Assembly: GCA_045601425.1 (NCBI GenBank)
Contig: JAZRZP010000030.1
Coordinates: 1-64,000, forward strand
Length of the DNA stretch: 64,000 nucleotides
Origin: UBA1219 sp045601425
GTDB lineage: Bacteria; Bacteroidota; Bacteroidia; Bacteroidales; P3
Direction: 5' to 3'
Part shown: positions 35,415 through 45,347 of the stretch, one piece after another
Layout: every line of letters begins with the position of its first letter
Position numbering within the stretch: position 1 is the stretch's first letter
Notes under the pieces: model-generated
What the model saw: only the letters and a program-made list of their open reading frames with translations
Databases searched by the model: none
Told to the model about the DNA's origin: nothing
Translations under genes and position numbers: made by a program

Positions 35415-36080
35415 ATGCAAGATGAATTCCGCAAATATGCGACAATGCATCGCGGTATAAGCAGTACCGCTTTTGACAAATACACGTCAGTCACACGCAA
35501 CTACCTGAACCCCACCATCATTGAGGAACGGCAGCTCAACGTGGCACAGATGGACGTTTTCTCACGCCTGATGATGGACAGAATCATCTTTCTCGGTGTA
35601 CCGATAGACGATACCGTTTCGAACGTGATACAGGCGCAACTTCTGTTTTTGGAATCGGTAGACAGTTCAAAAGACATACAGATATACATAAACTCTCCCG
35701 GAGGTTCGGTATATGCAGGACTTGGAATCTACGACACCATGCAGTACATCAATCCCGACGTAGCCACGATATGCACCGGTCTGGCAGCATCGATGGCTTC
35801 CGTGCTGCTCTGTGCCGGCACGAAAGGCAAACGCACGGCACTGCCGCACTCACGCGTGCTCATACACCAGCCGATGGGAGGAGCCGAAGGACAAGCCAGC
35901 GACATTGAAATCACTGCCCGCGAAATAGGCAAGCTCAAACACGAACTTTACGAAATCATAGCCAACCATTCGGGACAGACTTTTGAAAAAATATGGGCAG
36001 ACTCAGACCGCGACTACTGGATGACAGCCAACGAAGCCCTCGAATACGGCATGATTGACGAAGTACTGAAAAGAAAGTAA
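35415..36080 (+). CDS. clpP: ATP-dependent Clp protease proteolytic subunit
   Basis: 221 residues with the S14 catalytic triad context: Ser in GLAASMASVLL, His in LIHQPMGGAEGQ, and the D of the handle region. It forms the 14-subunit chamber with ClpX/ClpA. Neither clpX nor tig adjoins it. The N-terminal propeptide-like stretch of about 25 residues is usual. Confidence 0.97.
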   Translation: MQDEFRKYATMHRGISSTAFDKYTSVTRNYLNPTIIEERQLNVAQMDVFSRLMMDRIIFLGVPIDDTVSNVIQAQLLFLESVDSSKDIQIYINSPGGSVYAGLGIYDTMQYINPDVATICTGLAASMASVLLCAGTKGKRTALPHSRVLIHQPMGGAEGQASDIEITAREIGKLKHELYEIIANHSGQTFEKIWADSDRDYWMTANEALEYGMIDEVLKRK

Positions 36081-36132
36081 ATTTAACGGTGGCGAAGAAA
36101 CAACAAGCCCCGCTTGCACAAACGTGAGAAAC

Positions 36133-36570
36133 ATGAACATACGCATCGTAAACACTTCGCACCACGCTCTGCCGCAATATGGCACGCCGCTTGCTGCCGG
36201 CATGGATCTGCGGGCTTTTTTGCCCGACGGCAACATCGTGCTGAAACCCATGGAACGGCGGCTGATAAAGACAGGTCTGTTCATAGAGATACCGGAAGGC
36301 TTTGAAGCACAGATACGTCCTCGGAGCGGTCTGGCACTGAAAAAAGGAATTACCGTGCTCAATTCGCCCGGTACGATTGATGCAGACTACCGCGGGGAAA
36401 TATGCGTGCTACTCGTGAATTTTTCATGCGAAGACTTTGAAATAGCCGACGGGGAACGCATAGCACAGATGGTTGTGGCGAAACACGAGAAAGTTGAATG
36501 GACATTGTGCGAATCGCTATCCGAAACAGAACGCGGAGAACAGGGATTCGGACATACCGGAATAAAGTAA
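36133..36570 (+). CDS. dut: dUTP diphosphatase
   Basis: 145 residues. All five trimeric dUTPase motifs are present, for example AAGMDLRAF (I), RPRSGLAL (II), GTIDADYRGEI (III), GERIAQMVV (IV) and the C-terminal arm RGEQGFGHTG (V). It hydrolyses dUTP to dUMP. ATG 36133 starts at the conserved MNIRIVN; a GTG at 36124 would add three residues. It follows clpP by about 50 bases. Confidence 0.97.
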   Translation: MNIRIVNTSHHALPQYGTPLAAGMDLRAFLPDGNIVLKPMERRLIKTGLFIEIPEGFEAQIRPRSGLALKKGITVLNSPGTIDADYRGEICVLLVNFSCEDFEIADGERIAQMVVAKHEKVEWTLCESLSETERGEQGFGHTGIK

Positions 36571-36585
36571 CAAAAAGGCATCACT

Positions 36586-37680
36586 TTGGAAGACAAGCAC
36601 TTACACAGCAACTTCGACTACGAGTCGGCACTTAATGTGCAGAAAGGCATACAACAGCCGGAAATGGTGAACAGTGCCTATCTGAACAACATACGCGCCC
36701 GCAAAAAGGCCGAGCCAAGCGTGGAAGAACTCGTTGCCGGGATTCTGGACTCGAACCGCACCATTCTGAGCCGAGCCATCACACTCATAGAGAGCACATT
36801 ACCGGCACATCAGGCCAAAGCACAGCAAGTACTGGAGCGTTGCCTGCCGTATTCTGGCAAATCGGTACGCTTAGGCATTACCGGTGTTCCGGGCGCCGGA
36901 AAGAGTACTACCATAGAAGCACTCGGGACAATGCTTACTGCCCACAACCACAAGGTTGCAGTTCTGGCCATCGACCCCAGCAGCGAACGTTCCGGAGGCA
37001 GCATTCTCGGAGACAAGACCCGAATGGAACGCCTTTCGACCGACGCGAATGCCTTTATCAGGCCATCGCCGAGTGCAGGGTCGCTGGGCGGTGTAGCCAG
37101 AAAGACACGCGAAATAATAACGCTGTGCGAAGCAGCCAGTTTCGATGTCGTCATAGTGGAAACGGTAGGCGTTGGTCAATCCGAAGTAGTGGCACACTCC
37201 ATGGTCGATTTCTTTCTGCTTCTGCAACTCGCCAACACCGGTGACGAACTGCAGGGTATAAAGCGCGGCATCATGGAAATGGCCGACATGATTGCCATCA
37301 ACAAGACCGACATTGACCCTGTGAAGTCGGAACTTGCAGCGACACAGTACCGCAATGCACTTCACCTCTTCCCTGCTCCGGAATCGGGCTGGACAGTCAA
37401 GGTGCAACTCTGCTCCGCCTGCACCAACCTTGGAATTGAAGACCTCTGGAACAACGTGATGGAATACGTAGCTTTCACAAAAGCCAACGGATATTTTTAC
37501 AGAAAGCGTCAGGAACAGAACATACGCATACTTTACGAGACCATCGACAGCCTGCTCCGCGACGGCTTCTACAACAACCCATTGGTGACAAGCAACATAG
37601 AACGTTTCAAAAAAGACATCTTGGAAAACAGGATAAGCGGTTATCAGGCCGCCGAATCGCTGATAGAAATAACCAAATAA
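36586..37680 (+). CDS. meaB: Methylmalonyl-CoA mutase-associated GTPase MeaB, TTG start
   Basis: 364 residues. The G3E-type GTPase has Walker A in ITGVPGAGKSTT, an extended N-terminal helical region and the C-terminal dimerisation arm. MeaB loads and protects the B12 cofactor of methylmalonyl-CoA mutase. The start is TTG (36586), 15 bases after dut; no better ATG precedes the family's conserved region. The mutase genes (mutA, mutB) are not in this window, so meaB is separated from its partner here. Confidence 0.95.
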   Translation: MEDKHLHSNFDYESALNVQKGIQQPEMVNSAYLNNIRARKKAEPSVEELVAGILDSNRTILSRAITLIESTLPAHQAKAQQVLERCLPYSGKSVRLGITGVPGAGKSTTIEALGTMLTAHNHKVAVLAIDPSSERSGGSILGDKTRMERLSTDANAFIRPSPSAGSLGGVARKTREIITLCEAASFDVVIVETVGVGQSEVVAHSMVDFFLLLQLANTGDELQGIKRGIMEMADMIAINKTDIDPVKSELAATQYRNALHLFPAPESGWTVKVQLCSACTNLGIEDLWNNVMEYVAFTKANGYFYRKRQEQNIRILYETIDSLLRDGFYNNPLVTSNIERFKKDILENRISGYQAAESLIEITK

Positions 37681-37701
37681 AAATTCAAAAACAACAAATT
37701 C

Positions 37702-39102
37702 ATGGAAATAAAATTTATGGGCGCCGCCCGCGAAGTTACCGGAAGCAAACACCTCATCACAACCAAAAGCGGACTCAGGATTCTGCTTGACTGCGGAATG
37801 TACCAAGGTAAGGGTCTTGAAACCGACGGCATGAACCGTGATTTGGGGTTTGACCCGTGCGAAATAGACTACATACTGCTTTCGCACGCACACATCGACC
37901 ACTCGGGTCTGATACCATACATTCACAAACTCGGATTCAACGGCACTGTGCTTTGCACACCCGCCACCCGCGACCTTTGTTCAATAATGCTTGCCGACGC
38001 AGGACGCATACAAGAGGCAGACACACATACTTTCAACAAAAAAATGCGTGAACAGGGGAAAGACGAGGTGGAACCGCTGTTCACCCTTGCCGATGCACAG
38101 GCCTGCATGCAGTGTTTCATAAGCGTGCCATACCACAAGAAATTCAACATTGAAGGCGAGGTAACCGTGGAATTTTTCGACACAGGCCATATTTTGGGAA
38201 GTTCCGCCATATACATGGAAGTAAAAGAAGGCCGAAAAAAACACCGCATCTGCTTCACCGGCGACATTGGACGCTACGACACCAAAATTCTGAAAGACCC
38301 CGAAGATTTTCCGCAAGCAGATTACCTGATAATGGAATCGACATACGGCGACCGCAAACACTCCACGGTTGACAACGCCGAAAACGAACTGCTCATGGCC
38401 GTCCTCGATGCCTGCACGAAACGCAAAGGGAAACTCATAATTCCGTCGTTCGCCATTGGCCGTGCACAGGAAATCATATATGCGCTCAACACGCTTAAAA
38501 CCAAAGGTCTCCTTCCCGACATCGACGTGTTTGTGGACAGTCCTTTGAGCGTTTCTGCAACCAACATCATGCGTCTGCACACCGAATGTTTCAACGACAG
38601 CATTATTGAAAGCATGAAAAAAGACTCAGACCCGTTCGGGTTCGACAGACTGCAGTACATTCAGTCGGTTGAAGCCTCCAAAGCACTCAACGGCCGTAAC
38701 AAGACATGTATCATAATTTCGGCATCGGGCATGATGGAAGCAGGACGTGTAAAACACCATCTGGCCAACAACATTGACAATCCGAAGACGACCATTCTAT
38801 GCGTGGGCTACTGTGCGCCGACGACACTCGGAGCCAAAATAATGCGCGGAGACAAGCACGTCTCGATTTTCGGACACCAGTACACCGTACGTGCGTCTTT
38901 ACGCAGAATCGACTCTTATTCCGCCCACGGTGATTACGAAGAAATGATCCGATACATAAGCTGTCAGGACAAAAAGAAATTAAAGAAGATATTCCTCGTA
39001 CACGGAGAGGCCGAAACTCAGCAGAATTTCCGCGAGACACTGAAGAAAAACAAATTCAAAGATATAGAAATTCCGGAATTCCGCCAGTGTTTCGAGCTTT
39101 GA
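37702..39102 (+). CDS. Metallo-beta-lactamase / beta-CASP nuclease (RNA-processing type)
   Basis: 466 residues. The metal site is LSHAHIDHSG with GxDxGH partners (FFDTGHILGSS); the beta-CASP and C-terminal RMMBL segments include IIISASGMMEAGRVKHHL and the final HGDYEEM / LVHGE. This architecture is shared by RNases of the CPSF/Ysh1-like group in bacteria. It probably degrades or matures RNA; a DNA-nuclease role cannot be excluded. A bidirectional terminator follows. Confidence 0.9.
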   Translation: MEIKFMGAAREVTGSKHLITTKSGLRILLDCGMYQGKGLETDGMNRDLGFDPCEIDYILLSHAHIDHSGLIPYIHKLGFNGTVLCTPATRDLCSIMLADAGRIQEADTHTFNKKMREQGKDEVEPLFTLADAQACMQCFISVPYHKKFNIEGEVTVEFFDTGHILGSSAIYMEVKEGRKKHRICFTGDIGRYDTKILKDPEDFPQADYLIMESTYGDRKHSTVDNAENELLMAVLDACTKRKGKLIIPSFAIGRAQEIIYALNTLKTKGLLPDIDVFVDSPLSVSATNIMRLHTECFNDSIIESMKKDSDPFGFDRLQYIQSVEASKALNGRNKTCIIISASGMMEAGRVKHHLANNIDNPKTTILCVGYCAPTTLGAKIMRGDKHVSIFGHQYTVRASLRRIDSYSAHGDYEEMIRYISCQDKKKLKKIFLVHGEAETQQNFRETLKKNKFKDIEIPEFRQCFEL

Positions 39103-39114
39103 TACCGATAGTTA

Positions 39115-39148
39115 AGAAAAAGCCTGCAACAAAGTTGCAGGCTTTTTC
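39115..39148. terminator. Bidirectional terminator between convergent genes
   Basis: AAAAAGCCTGCAAC pairs with GTTGCAGGCTTTTT around an AAA loop, with T runs in both directions. It separates the beta-CASP gene (plus) and the helicase gene (minus). Confidence 0.93.
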
Positions 39149-39242
39149 TTGTTAATTAAACTCCTTCCAGCAAGAAGGTCTTGGTATCCGCAGCGGCTCA
39201 CAATCAGGAGAATGATTTATTGTAAAGACCATTTGCGACACG

Positions 39243-42002
39243 TCACTGTAAAATCAACTTTTTAAGAGTCTGTACTATTCTGTCATATTCTCCACTTCCG
39301 GCAGTAGACAGTCTCAACAGCGGCAGTCCATAGAGTTCCAGAATATGGTTCTTCATCATGTCCCTGCCATGCTGTACCGTTCCGGCATTGTGGTAGGTGT
39401 AGCCGTCTGTTTCAATTGCCAGAACAGGTTTTTTGGTCACATGGTTAACCAACAGAAAATCCAAATGGGTTGCGAAATGAGACACATACCGTTTTTCATC
39501 ATCGTTCATCAACGACCAGTCTCTGAATATGTTTCTCAAAGGCGTATGACAAAGCACGCCGAGGTGGCCGAACTCCGGATATTCGGATACAATGTCGGTG
39601 AGAAGCTTGTATGTAAGGTTTTCGGAATCATACTCCGACACCCGCCTGCTGCCTGCCAAAAAGGAGATTCTCCGTTCGGTGTAATGGCTGTACAGGTAGT
39701 CGAATATCGAGCTGATCTTACTGTCTGTTACAGAGAAATTGTTGTAATTTATGTAATCGACAAGCTCGCAGATGTTGCCTTGGTGTTTCTGCTCGTTTCC
39801 GGAAAGGACTATGCAGAAGTGTTTTTTTGCACGTGATATCGCCACGTTGAGCAGGTTCGAATCATCGCTGAACTCAGTAATCTGGTCATCTACGGCACTC
39901 ATGACTATCGTATCCTTCTCCCTTCCCTGATACTTGTGGACGGTAGCGGCTTCGATGTCGGGAATCTGGTCATTGAATGCATCGACCTGCGAGTTATACG
40001 GAGTTATAATGCCGGCTTCGGATCTATCGGGAATGTACGGCAACACTTCCTGCAGTACGACATCAATTTCCCGCTGGTTGTAATGTCCCCTGCAATGTTT
40101 TCCCTGAACAGTCTTGACGGCGGACATCACATTGTCTTCACCCCTATCCTCCGTCATAATGATCAGATTTCCTCCATAAAACTTACGGTTACAGAAATTT
40201 ATAATCTTCGGATGACACCTGTAATGCTCCCGCAAAAGAGTCTGCTTAATGTCAGGCATGACCGCACACACCGACTGCAGGAAACTGTAATTTGAGGAAT
40301 TGTACCCCTGCGGGAGCCGGTATTCACTGAATATGGCATCCAATTTCATCTTATCCTCTGGCACGACTACATTCGGCAACTGCAGCGAATCTCCGACGAT
40401 TACTGCATTCTTTGCACAAGAAAGTGCCAAAGCACCTGTTTCCACCGAAACCTGCGAAGCCTCGTCCATTACAAGAAAATCATAAACTACCGTTTCGGAC
40501 AGACTTGACTTTGCCGAAAAAGTGGTACTGAGTACCACCGGATACTGACCGAGCACGTCATGCGATTTCATTCTCAAATCCCTTGCATCTGCAAAGATTG
40601 TCCTGTCAGTTTCATGGTACTTGTCGTAAAGAGCACCCTTGAGAAGTTCCATCGACAGGGAGACTAGTTCGCCGTTCAGCGACTTCGCATCCGATGAGGA
40701 CAACTCTGATTCAATGGTACTGATTCGGGCACCGAGTTCCTTTATTCTGGCGACATAATACAGTGACTGCAATTCAGCGATGAACGGCTGAGCATCGCGT
40801 GCATCGAATCCGGATTCCATTTTCATGACATGCTTGCAGTAAAAGTTCATCCACCAAAGCCGCATGTACTTTCCAATTTTTTCGAAGGGATTTTCTGCAG
40901 CCGAGACATTGTGTTCCGCATACTTCTGATACCTCAACCAGTATGAAAGTATTTTTTTCGATCGCACACCAGACTTCGTCCCACAGGCATTTCCTGCAAT
41001 GCCGTTGTCTTTCTGGAAATGAGTCCATTCGAGTTCGACGTCCTTGATTTCCTGCTTGCAAAGTGCCAGTTCTTCCTGAAGTGCGAAAATCCTTCGGAGT
41101 CCGGTCTGCACAACCGATATACGGTTCTTCTTCCCTGCTCTGTCGTTCGCATACGTTTTCCATTCTGCAAGTCCGTCGGGTAAATCCGGCTGCTGATCGA
41201 CAAAGGCTTCCTTGTTTTCCCTGTTTCCCAAAGCCGCGACAATGAAGTCAAGGCCATGTTTGTTCAACTTTTCCCTAACATTCGCCGTAGCGGAATTATT
41301 GTTCGAAACCACCATGACGGTCTTTCCCTGCAACAGTATATTGGCTATTATGTTCAGAATAGTCTGAGTCTTGCCGGTGCCCGGAGGCCCCTGTATCACG
41401 CTCAACTGATTTTCGAATGCCGCTGTCACCGCTTTTTCCTGACTTGCATTACACCCGAACGGGAATATCAAAAAAGGCGACTTTGTCCTGCGTATCTTGT
41501 TTTTCGAAGGATTCAGATATGGTGCCACTGCCAATGAGCTGTCTATAAAATCAATCTTTTCGTAAAATTCCGACAAAATTCCGGCATGTTCTTCATTCTC
41601 GCCGAGTTTATTTATCTTGGCAACACGCTTGAGATAGTCAAACGAGTTTTTGGCCGCATCATCCGAGAGGCACGACTCCACAACGCAAATTTCCTCATGC
41701 CTGTAATCCTGCACATAGCCATTGCCGTACGTTATGCGCCAATGAGTAAGGCTACCCTGCCGGAACGAGAGGATATCCTCCACGTCCTTCCTTTCCCTTC
41801 CGTCGATGTACACCCTGCATTGCGTATGGTCATGCCATACGGCTTCGTTCAGGATTACCACATCGCTCGGACGGTAGTGGAAAACCGTGTGCGAAGACTT
41901 GAATTTCACATTATACACGCCGTTTTCTCCCAAGAAAACTGTTTCTACCTGAAGTGCCTTGGGCTTGCCTTTTATGAGTATGAATGTGCGGGGCTTTGCC
42001 AT
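39243..42002 (-). CDS. Single-gene superfamily 1 helicase with C-terminal nuclease-like domain (Upf1-type; DUF2726-like)
   Basis: 919 residues from ATG 42002. About 200 N-terminal residues form a non-conserved sensor-like region. Helicase motifs: Walker A IQGPPGTGKTQT, motif II VMDEASQVS, motif III VGDSLQLPNVV, motif IV HYRCHPKIINF, motif V TVHKYQGREKDTIVMSA, motif VI NVAISRAKKHF. A coiled-coil insertion separates the motor halves. The last 110 residues (LDFLLVNHVTKKPVLAIETDGYTYH...) look like a PD-(D/E)XK-type nuclease of the DUF2726 sort. The layout resembles stand-alone defence helicases (Mokosh type II or Hhe-like), but the family is not proven. It lies 99 bases behind the esterase gene on the same strand. 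Confidence 0.8.
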   Translation of the reverse strand: MAKPRTFILIKGKPKALQVETVFLGENGVYNVKFKSSHTVFHYRPSDVVILNEAVWHDHTQCRVYIDGRERKDVEDILSFRQGSLTHWRITYGNGYVQDYRHEEICVVESCLSDDAAKNSFDYLKRVAKINKLGENEEHAGILSEFYEKIDFIDSSLAVAPYLNPSKNKIRRTKSPFLIFPFGCNASQEKAVTAAFENQLSVIQGPPGTGKTQTILNIIANILLQGKTVMVVSNNNSATANVREKLNKHGLDFIVAALGNRENKEAFVDQQPDLPDGLAEWKTYANDRAGKKNRISVVQTGLRRIFALQEELALCKQEIKDVELEWTHFQKDNGIAGNACGTKSGVRSKKILSYWLRYQKYAEHNVSAAENPFEKIGKYMRLWWMNFYCKHVMKMESGFDARDAQPFIAELQSLYYVARIKELGARISTIESELSSSDAKSLNGELVSLSMELLKGALYDKYHETDRTIFADARDLRMKSHDVLGQYPVVLSTTFSAKSSLSETVVYDFLVMDEASQVSVETGALALSCAKNAVIVGDSLQLPNVVVPEDKMKLDAIFSEYRLPQGYNSSNYSFLQSVCAVMPDIKQTLLREHYRCHPKIINFCNRKFYGGNLIIMTEDRGEDNVMSAVKTVQGKHCRGHYNQREIDVVLQEVLPYIPDRSEAGIITPYNSQVDAFNDQIPDIEAATVHKYQGREKDTIVMSAVDDQITEFSDDSNLLNVAISRAKKHFCIVLSGNEQKHQGNICELVDYINYNNFSVTDSKISSIFDYLYSHYTERRISFLAGSRRVSEYDSENLTYKLLTDIVSEYPEFGHLGVLCHTPLRNIFRDWSLMNDDEKRYVSHFATHLDFLLVNHVTKKPVLAIETDGYTYHNAGTVQHGRDMMKNHILELYGLPLLRLSTAGSGEYDRIVQTLKKLILQ

Positions 42003-42101
42003 TGTTGATTGTATTTGAAATATTTTCCGCATCAGACAGACATTCACCGTTTACGGAATTACGGCCGACAGCGCTGTGTTTCCGTATCTGTGCCGATTTT
42101 G

Positions 42102-42962
42102 TCATTCCGCAATCAGGGAGAGTCTTTCCTGTGCAAGTTTGGAGAATTCTTCCCTCCATTTCGGACGGTCGTGTCCGCCGTTGAATGTCCACTGTCTCAC
42201 ATTTCCGCCACTTTTTTTCAGAAAGTCAGTCAGATTGTGGAAATACACCAGACGGTCGCCTTTTTGCTCGCCGGTGCCCCAGTTTATGAAATAACCGGTG
42301 CTTTGGGACAGAGGTGCATAGTCCCAGAGAACCGAATAAACGGGCGAAAAGCACCAGTATTCGGCAAAAAGATCCTGCCTGCGGAAGCTGAGCGTGAGTC
42401 CGAAATCCGCACTGTTCGAAGTTCCGTAATAAATACGGTCATCACGCTTTTTCGACACCGAATAATTGCTTTCTATGTAAGGGATAAACTCGTGCAGGAA
42501 ATAATTCATGTGGCTGTCGAAAATCTGCTGCAATACTGGTGAAGACTTGGCTATATCCTCAACATATTCCGCATTGCGGTAGGCATAGCCTGTACCCGGT
42601 ATTCTGTCTTTGTTTTCGTAAGAACAGGCCACGATTACGGGTTGTATCACACTTCCGGCTATCAGAGAATCAAGGAGTTCCTTGTAATTTCCTGTGGCGA
42701 ACACCAGACCGTCTTCCGTGTAAATTACCTTATATATATTTGATTCAGAATAGTTTGCGGGGATATATACAGCAATGGTGCGCGTCTGTCCCATGGTACT
42801 GCTGTAGAACTGGGTTTCGACGAATTTGGATTCGGGACTGATTACTTCGGCTACCGAAGAGGAATCCTGAGTAATTTCTTCGGCTGAAGATGTCCGGGCA
42901 CTGTTGCACGCAAACAGCAACAATACTGGAAGAAGTGATAAGACAAAACCGTTTTTCTTCAT
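42102..42962 (-). CDS. Esterase-like alpha/beta-hydrolase lipoprotein
   Basis: 286 residues from ATG 42962. A lipoprotein signal (LLPVLLLFAC) precedes a Ser/Thr-rich linker and a domain like the Fes/IroE/esterase-D family: AVYIPANYSESNIYKVIY, GLVFATGNY, the nucleophile elbow YGTSNSADFG (Ser after GT) and a terminal HDRPKW with a likely catalytic His. It could hydrolyse a siderophore or other ester at the outer membrane. Upstream, the DoxX-like gene ends almost at this start (overlapping by frame if the ATG at 42986 were used). Confidence 0.75.
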   Translation of the reverse strand: MKKNGFVLSLLPVLLLFACNSARTSSAEEITQDSSSVAEVISPESKFVETQFYSSTMGQTRTIAVYIPANYSESNIYKVIYTEDGLVFATGNYKELLDSLIAGSVIQPVIVACSYENKDRIPGTGYAYRNAEYVEDIAKSSPVLQQIFDSHMNYFLHEFIPYIESNYSVSKKRDDRIYYGTSNSADFGLTLSFRRQDLFAEYWCFSPVYSVLWDYAPLSQSTGYFINWGTGEQKGDRLVYFHNLTDFLKKSGGNVRQWTFNGGHDRPKWREEFSKLAQERLSLIAE

Positions 42963-42972
42963 AAATACTGAT

Positions 42973-44130
42973 TTACAGCTGTTCAAAATCCAAATTCTGA
43001 AGCTCCCTATAGTTGCGATAGTGAAATTTGCCCTTAACCACGCCTTCCTGCATGAGGAGGAAACCCGGGTTGGAACGCATAATGGTTTCGATGGCCTTGT
43101 CGTCGGAGAAGAAATATTCCCAAGTTTCGAGATGGTTTTCCCAAAGCAGGCTGTCGACTTGTTCGGGAAGCGAAGCCGTAAGGAGCACTACAGGTACGGC
43201 ATGTTCCTCGCCGAGCGATTTGACACGCTGTATTGCCTGCCAGCCTTTTTCATTGATATCGAGTATGTCGTGGCTCGTAACTATTATGATTGGGTCACCA
43301 TGACCGATGATTTCAAAAGTCTTGTCGTCGCCGAACATATCCATTATCGAGAATCCCGGGGCAGCAACCTCACGCGGGTCGATGACACGGCTGTCAATCC
43401 ATTCCCATTCACTGTCCCAATTCTGGTTGCTGTTCATGGAATCAACCAGATACTTGGCTTCGAACTCGATGGTGTCGCCGCTTTTCACGTTTCTGTAAAC
43501 CACGAAGCTCTGCATTTCGGCATCACTGTTGGGAATCATCTGGTTGCCGACTTTCCATGGGCGGAAATCTATTACGGGTTCGTTGTTGATGTTGTAAATG
43601 GCAAACACTACCATTACCACTACCGAGAAAAACATTATGGTAACGTCGCGTTCGAAAGTGCGTTTTTTCTTGGGCATTTTTCTGCAATGGAAAATAAAAA
43701 GCGTCGGCACAAGGAGTGCTATGTTTTTCCAGAAAGTCTGCCAGTTTGTAAGTTTCACGGCATCGCCGAAACAACCGCAGTCGGTAACCTTGTTCGTAAT
43801 GGCATCGATAAGAGTCGTTACGGTAAAGAAAGCCATCATGAGGAGTAGCATCCACGCCGTGAGTTTCCGGAACGAGTTGGTGATGAGCATGATGCCTATC
43901 AGGAACTCAAGTGTAACGAGTACCACCGAAAGAAATGTGGCGAAAGGCACTGCCCATTCGAAAGACAAACTTCCTATGCTCCATGCCGTCATGTATTCCT
44001 GTATTTTGTAGGCGGTACCCATCGGGTCCACGCCCTTTACAAAACTTGAGAAGAGAAAAACGAGTCCCACTGCCCAACGGCAGATACAATCCATTGTCCT
44101 TAATAATTTTTCTTTGTTTTCGGGTTTCAT
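42973..44130 (-). CDS. BT_3928-like membrane protein (DoxX/MauE-like with thioredoxin-like tail)
   Basis: 385 residues from ATG 44130. About five membrane helices in the first half include LVFLFSSFVKGVDPMG and the conserved DCGCFGDAVKL. The second half is a soluble thioredoxin-like part with no CxxC visible. In Bacteroides this family adjoins DUF1599, tpiA and folE. Here DUF1599 and folP are nearby but tpiA is not. It may act in redox delivery at the inner membrane; function is inferred only. Confidence 0.75.
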   Translation of the reverse strand: MKPENKEKLLRTMDCICRWAVGLVFLFSSFVKGVDPMGTAYKIQEYMTAWSIGSLSFEWAVPFATFLSVVLVTLEFLIGIMLITNSFRKLTAWMLLLMMAFFTVTTLIDAITNKVTDCGCFGDAVKLTNWQTFWKNIALLVPTLFIFHCRKMPKKKRTFERDVTIMFFSVVVMVVFAIYNINNEPVIDFRPWKVGNQMIPNSDAEMQSFVVYRNVKSGDTIEFEAKYLVDSMNSNQNWDSEWEWIDSRVIDPREVAAPGFSIMDMFGDDKTFEIIGHGDPIIIVTSHDILDINEKGWQAIQRVKSLGEEHAVPVVLLTASLPEQVDSLLWENHLETWEYFFSDDKAIETIMRSNPGFLLMQEGVVKGKFHYRNYRELQNLDFEQL

Positions 44131-44150
44131 GTTATTCTGTTTTATGTGTT

Positions 44151-44609
44151 TTACCATTTTGTGTATTTATAAGAGACATTCCCGTTTTTAATGACCAAAA
44201 CACTGTCGTTCAACTCACAGACAGTCATGATCACTTCTCCTGCCAAAGAACTTGAAAACAGAATTTGGGTTTTGTCGGAATTGTATTCCCAGTGCGAAGA
44301 TATGGTTTCCGCACCTATGGAGCAACGACCGTGAGTCTTGAAAGTCAGGGTCTTCGCCTGATCGATATCGTCCTGAATAATTGACCCATGGTGATGCCTG
44401 CTGTTCTTCGGAGTCCGTTCTTCAATAGCCCATTTTCCAAGAATTTTCTGGTCGGTCGCATCTGAATTTTCATCCGAAGCAACGACATTCACCACCTCTG
44501 TTATTTTCTGTTCACCAGAAGACTCCACCTTATCGTACCATTTCTTGGCATAGTCGCAGCCTGATGCCAGAAACGCAAGTGCAAGTGCCACGAAAAATAT
44601 TCTTTTCAT
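44151..44609 (-). CDS. Small lipoprotein, lipocalin-like
   Basis: 152 residues from ATG 44609. The signal peptide ends in FLASGC (lipobox). The mature protein begins DYAKKWYDKVE; the C-terminal half ILGKWAIEER, HHHG, then alternating strands ending SYKYTKW resembles small lipocalin-like DUF proteins. It sits between DUF1599 and the DoxX-like gene in one unit. Function unknown. Confidence 0.7.
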   Translation of the reverse strand: MKRIFFVALALAFLASGCDYAKKWYDKVESSGEQKITEVVNVVASDENSDATDQKILGKWAIEERTPKNSRHHHGSIIQDDIDQAKTLTFKTHGRCSIGAETISSHWEYNSDKTQILFSSSLAGEVIMTVCELNDSVLVIKNGNVSYKYTKW

Positions 44610-44626
44610 ATCCAAGTAGTTTGTAA

Positions 44627-45169
44627 TCAATCATTTTCGTGCATCAGAATCAGGCAGAACATGGCATAGTTCAGTATATCGCTGTAATTGCCTTCGACGC
44701 CTTCCGAGACGAGCGTATGTCCCTGATTGTCTTCAATTTGCTTTATACGCTTTATTTTCATGAGAATGATGTCCACCATGGAGCCGATACGCATTTCACG
44801 CCATGCCTCGCCGTAGTCGTGATTTTTGTCGAGCATAAGTCTCATGGCGGCAGTCGAATGACGGTCGTAGAGTTCCATGGCTCTTTCGAGCGGTAGCTCC
44901 TGCTCTCCGTCGATACCCAGTTCGCACTGTATCAGAGCGATTACGGAATAGTTGACCATGGCTTCGAAACATGAATCGAAATTCTCATCGACTTTGGACT
45001 CTCCGGCTATCTGCACGCTGCGTATGCGGTTGGCTTTGATGTAAATCTGGTCGGTAAGAGAGGACAGCCGCAATATACGCCACGACGTACCGTAGTCCTT
45101 TGCTTTCATTTCGAACATCTTACGGCACTTCGCAAGCTCTCTTTTATATTGTTCTTCAGTTTTCGACAT
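44627..45169 (-). CDS. DUF1599 (nucleotide modification associated domain 1) protein
   Basis: 180 residues from ATG 45169. Two related halves are visible, each with a KDYGTSWR or HDYGEAWREMR motif followed by a D-x-I segment, the pattern of the DUF1599 family. The family has been linked computationally to nucleotide modification. It heads a minus-strand unit that runs to the esterase and perhaps the helicase. Its own promoter lies at 45317-45347. Confidence 0.85.
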   Translation of the reverse strand: MSKTEEQYKRELAKCRKMFEMKAKDYGTSWRILRLSSLTDQIYIKANRIRSVQIAGESKVDENFDSCFEAMVNYSVIALIQCELGIDGEQELPLERAMELYDRHSTAAMRLMLDKNHDYGEAWREMRIGSMVDIILMKIKRIKQIEDNQGHTLVSEGVEGNYSDILNYAMFCLILMHEND

Positions 45170-45176
45170 TTTTCTG

Positions 45177-45207
45177 TTGCGTATTTTGTATTTTATCCGT
45201 ATTTTTG
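45177..45207 (+). promoter_or_regulatory. Promoter of folP
   Basis: TTG (45177-45179), 20 bases, TATTTTTG (45200-45207). The leader to ATG 45351 is about 140 bases. Confidence 0.8.
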
Positions 45208-45316
45208 CAGTTGGAATCCGCCGGTCGGGCAATTTATGGCAAAAAAGCGTTTTTCACTCAAACAAATTGCTAAAAATCAACGGATTAAGTCATTATTTTT
45301 TCTTAAAAACGAACTG

Positions 45317-45347
45317 CAAAGATACGTTTTTTTTTAAAAAGAAACAA
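45317..45347 (-). promoter_or_regulatory. Promoter of the DUF1599 unit
   Basis: Minus TTG (45347-45345), 20 bases, TATCTTTG (45324-45317). Transcripts from here run back across the folP leader. Confidence 0.8.
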
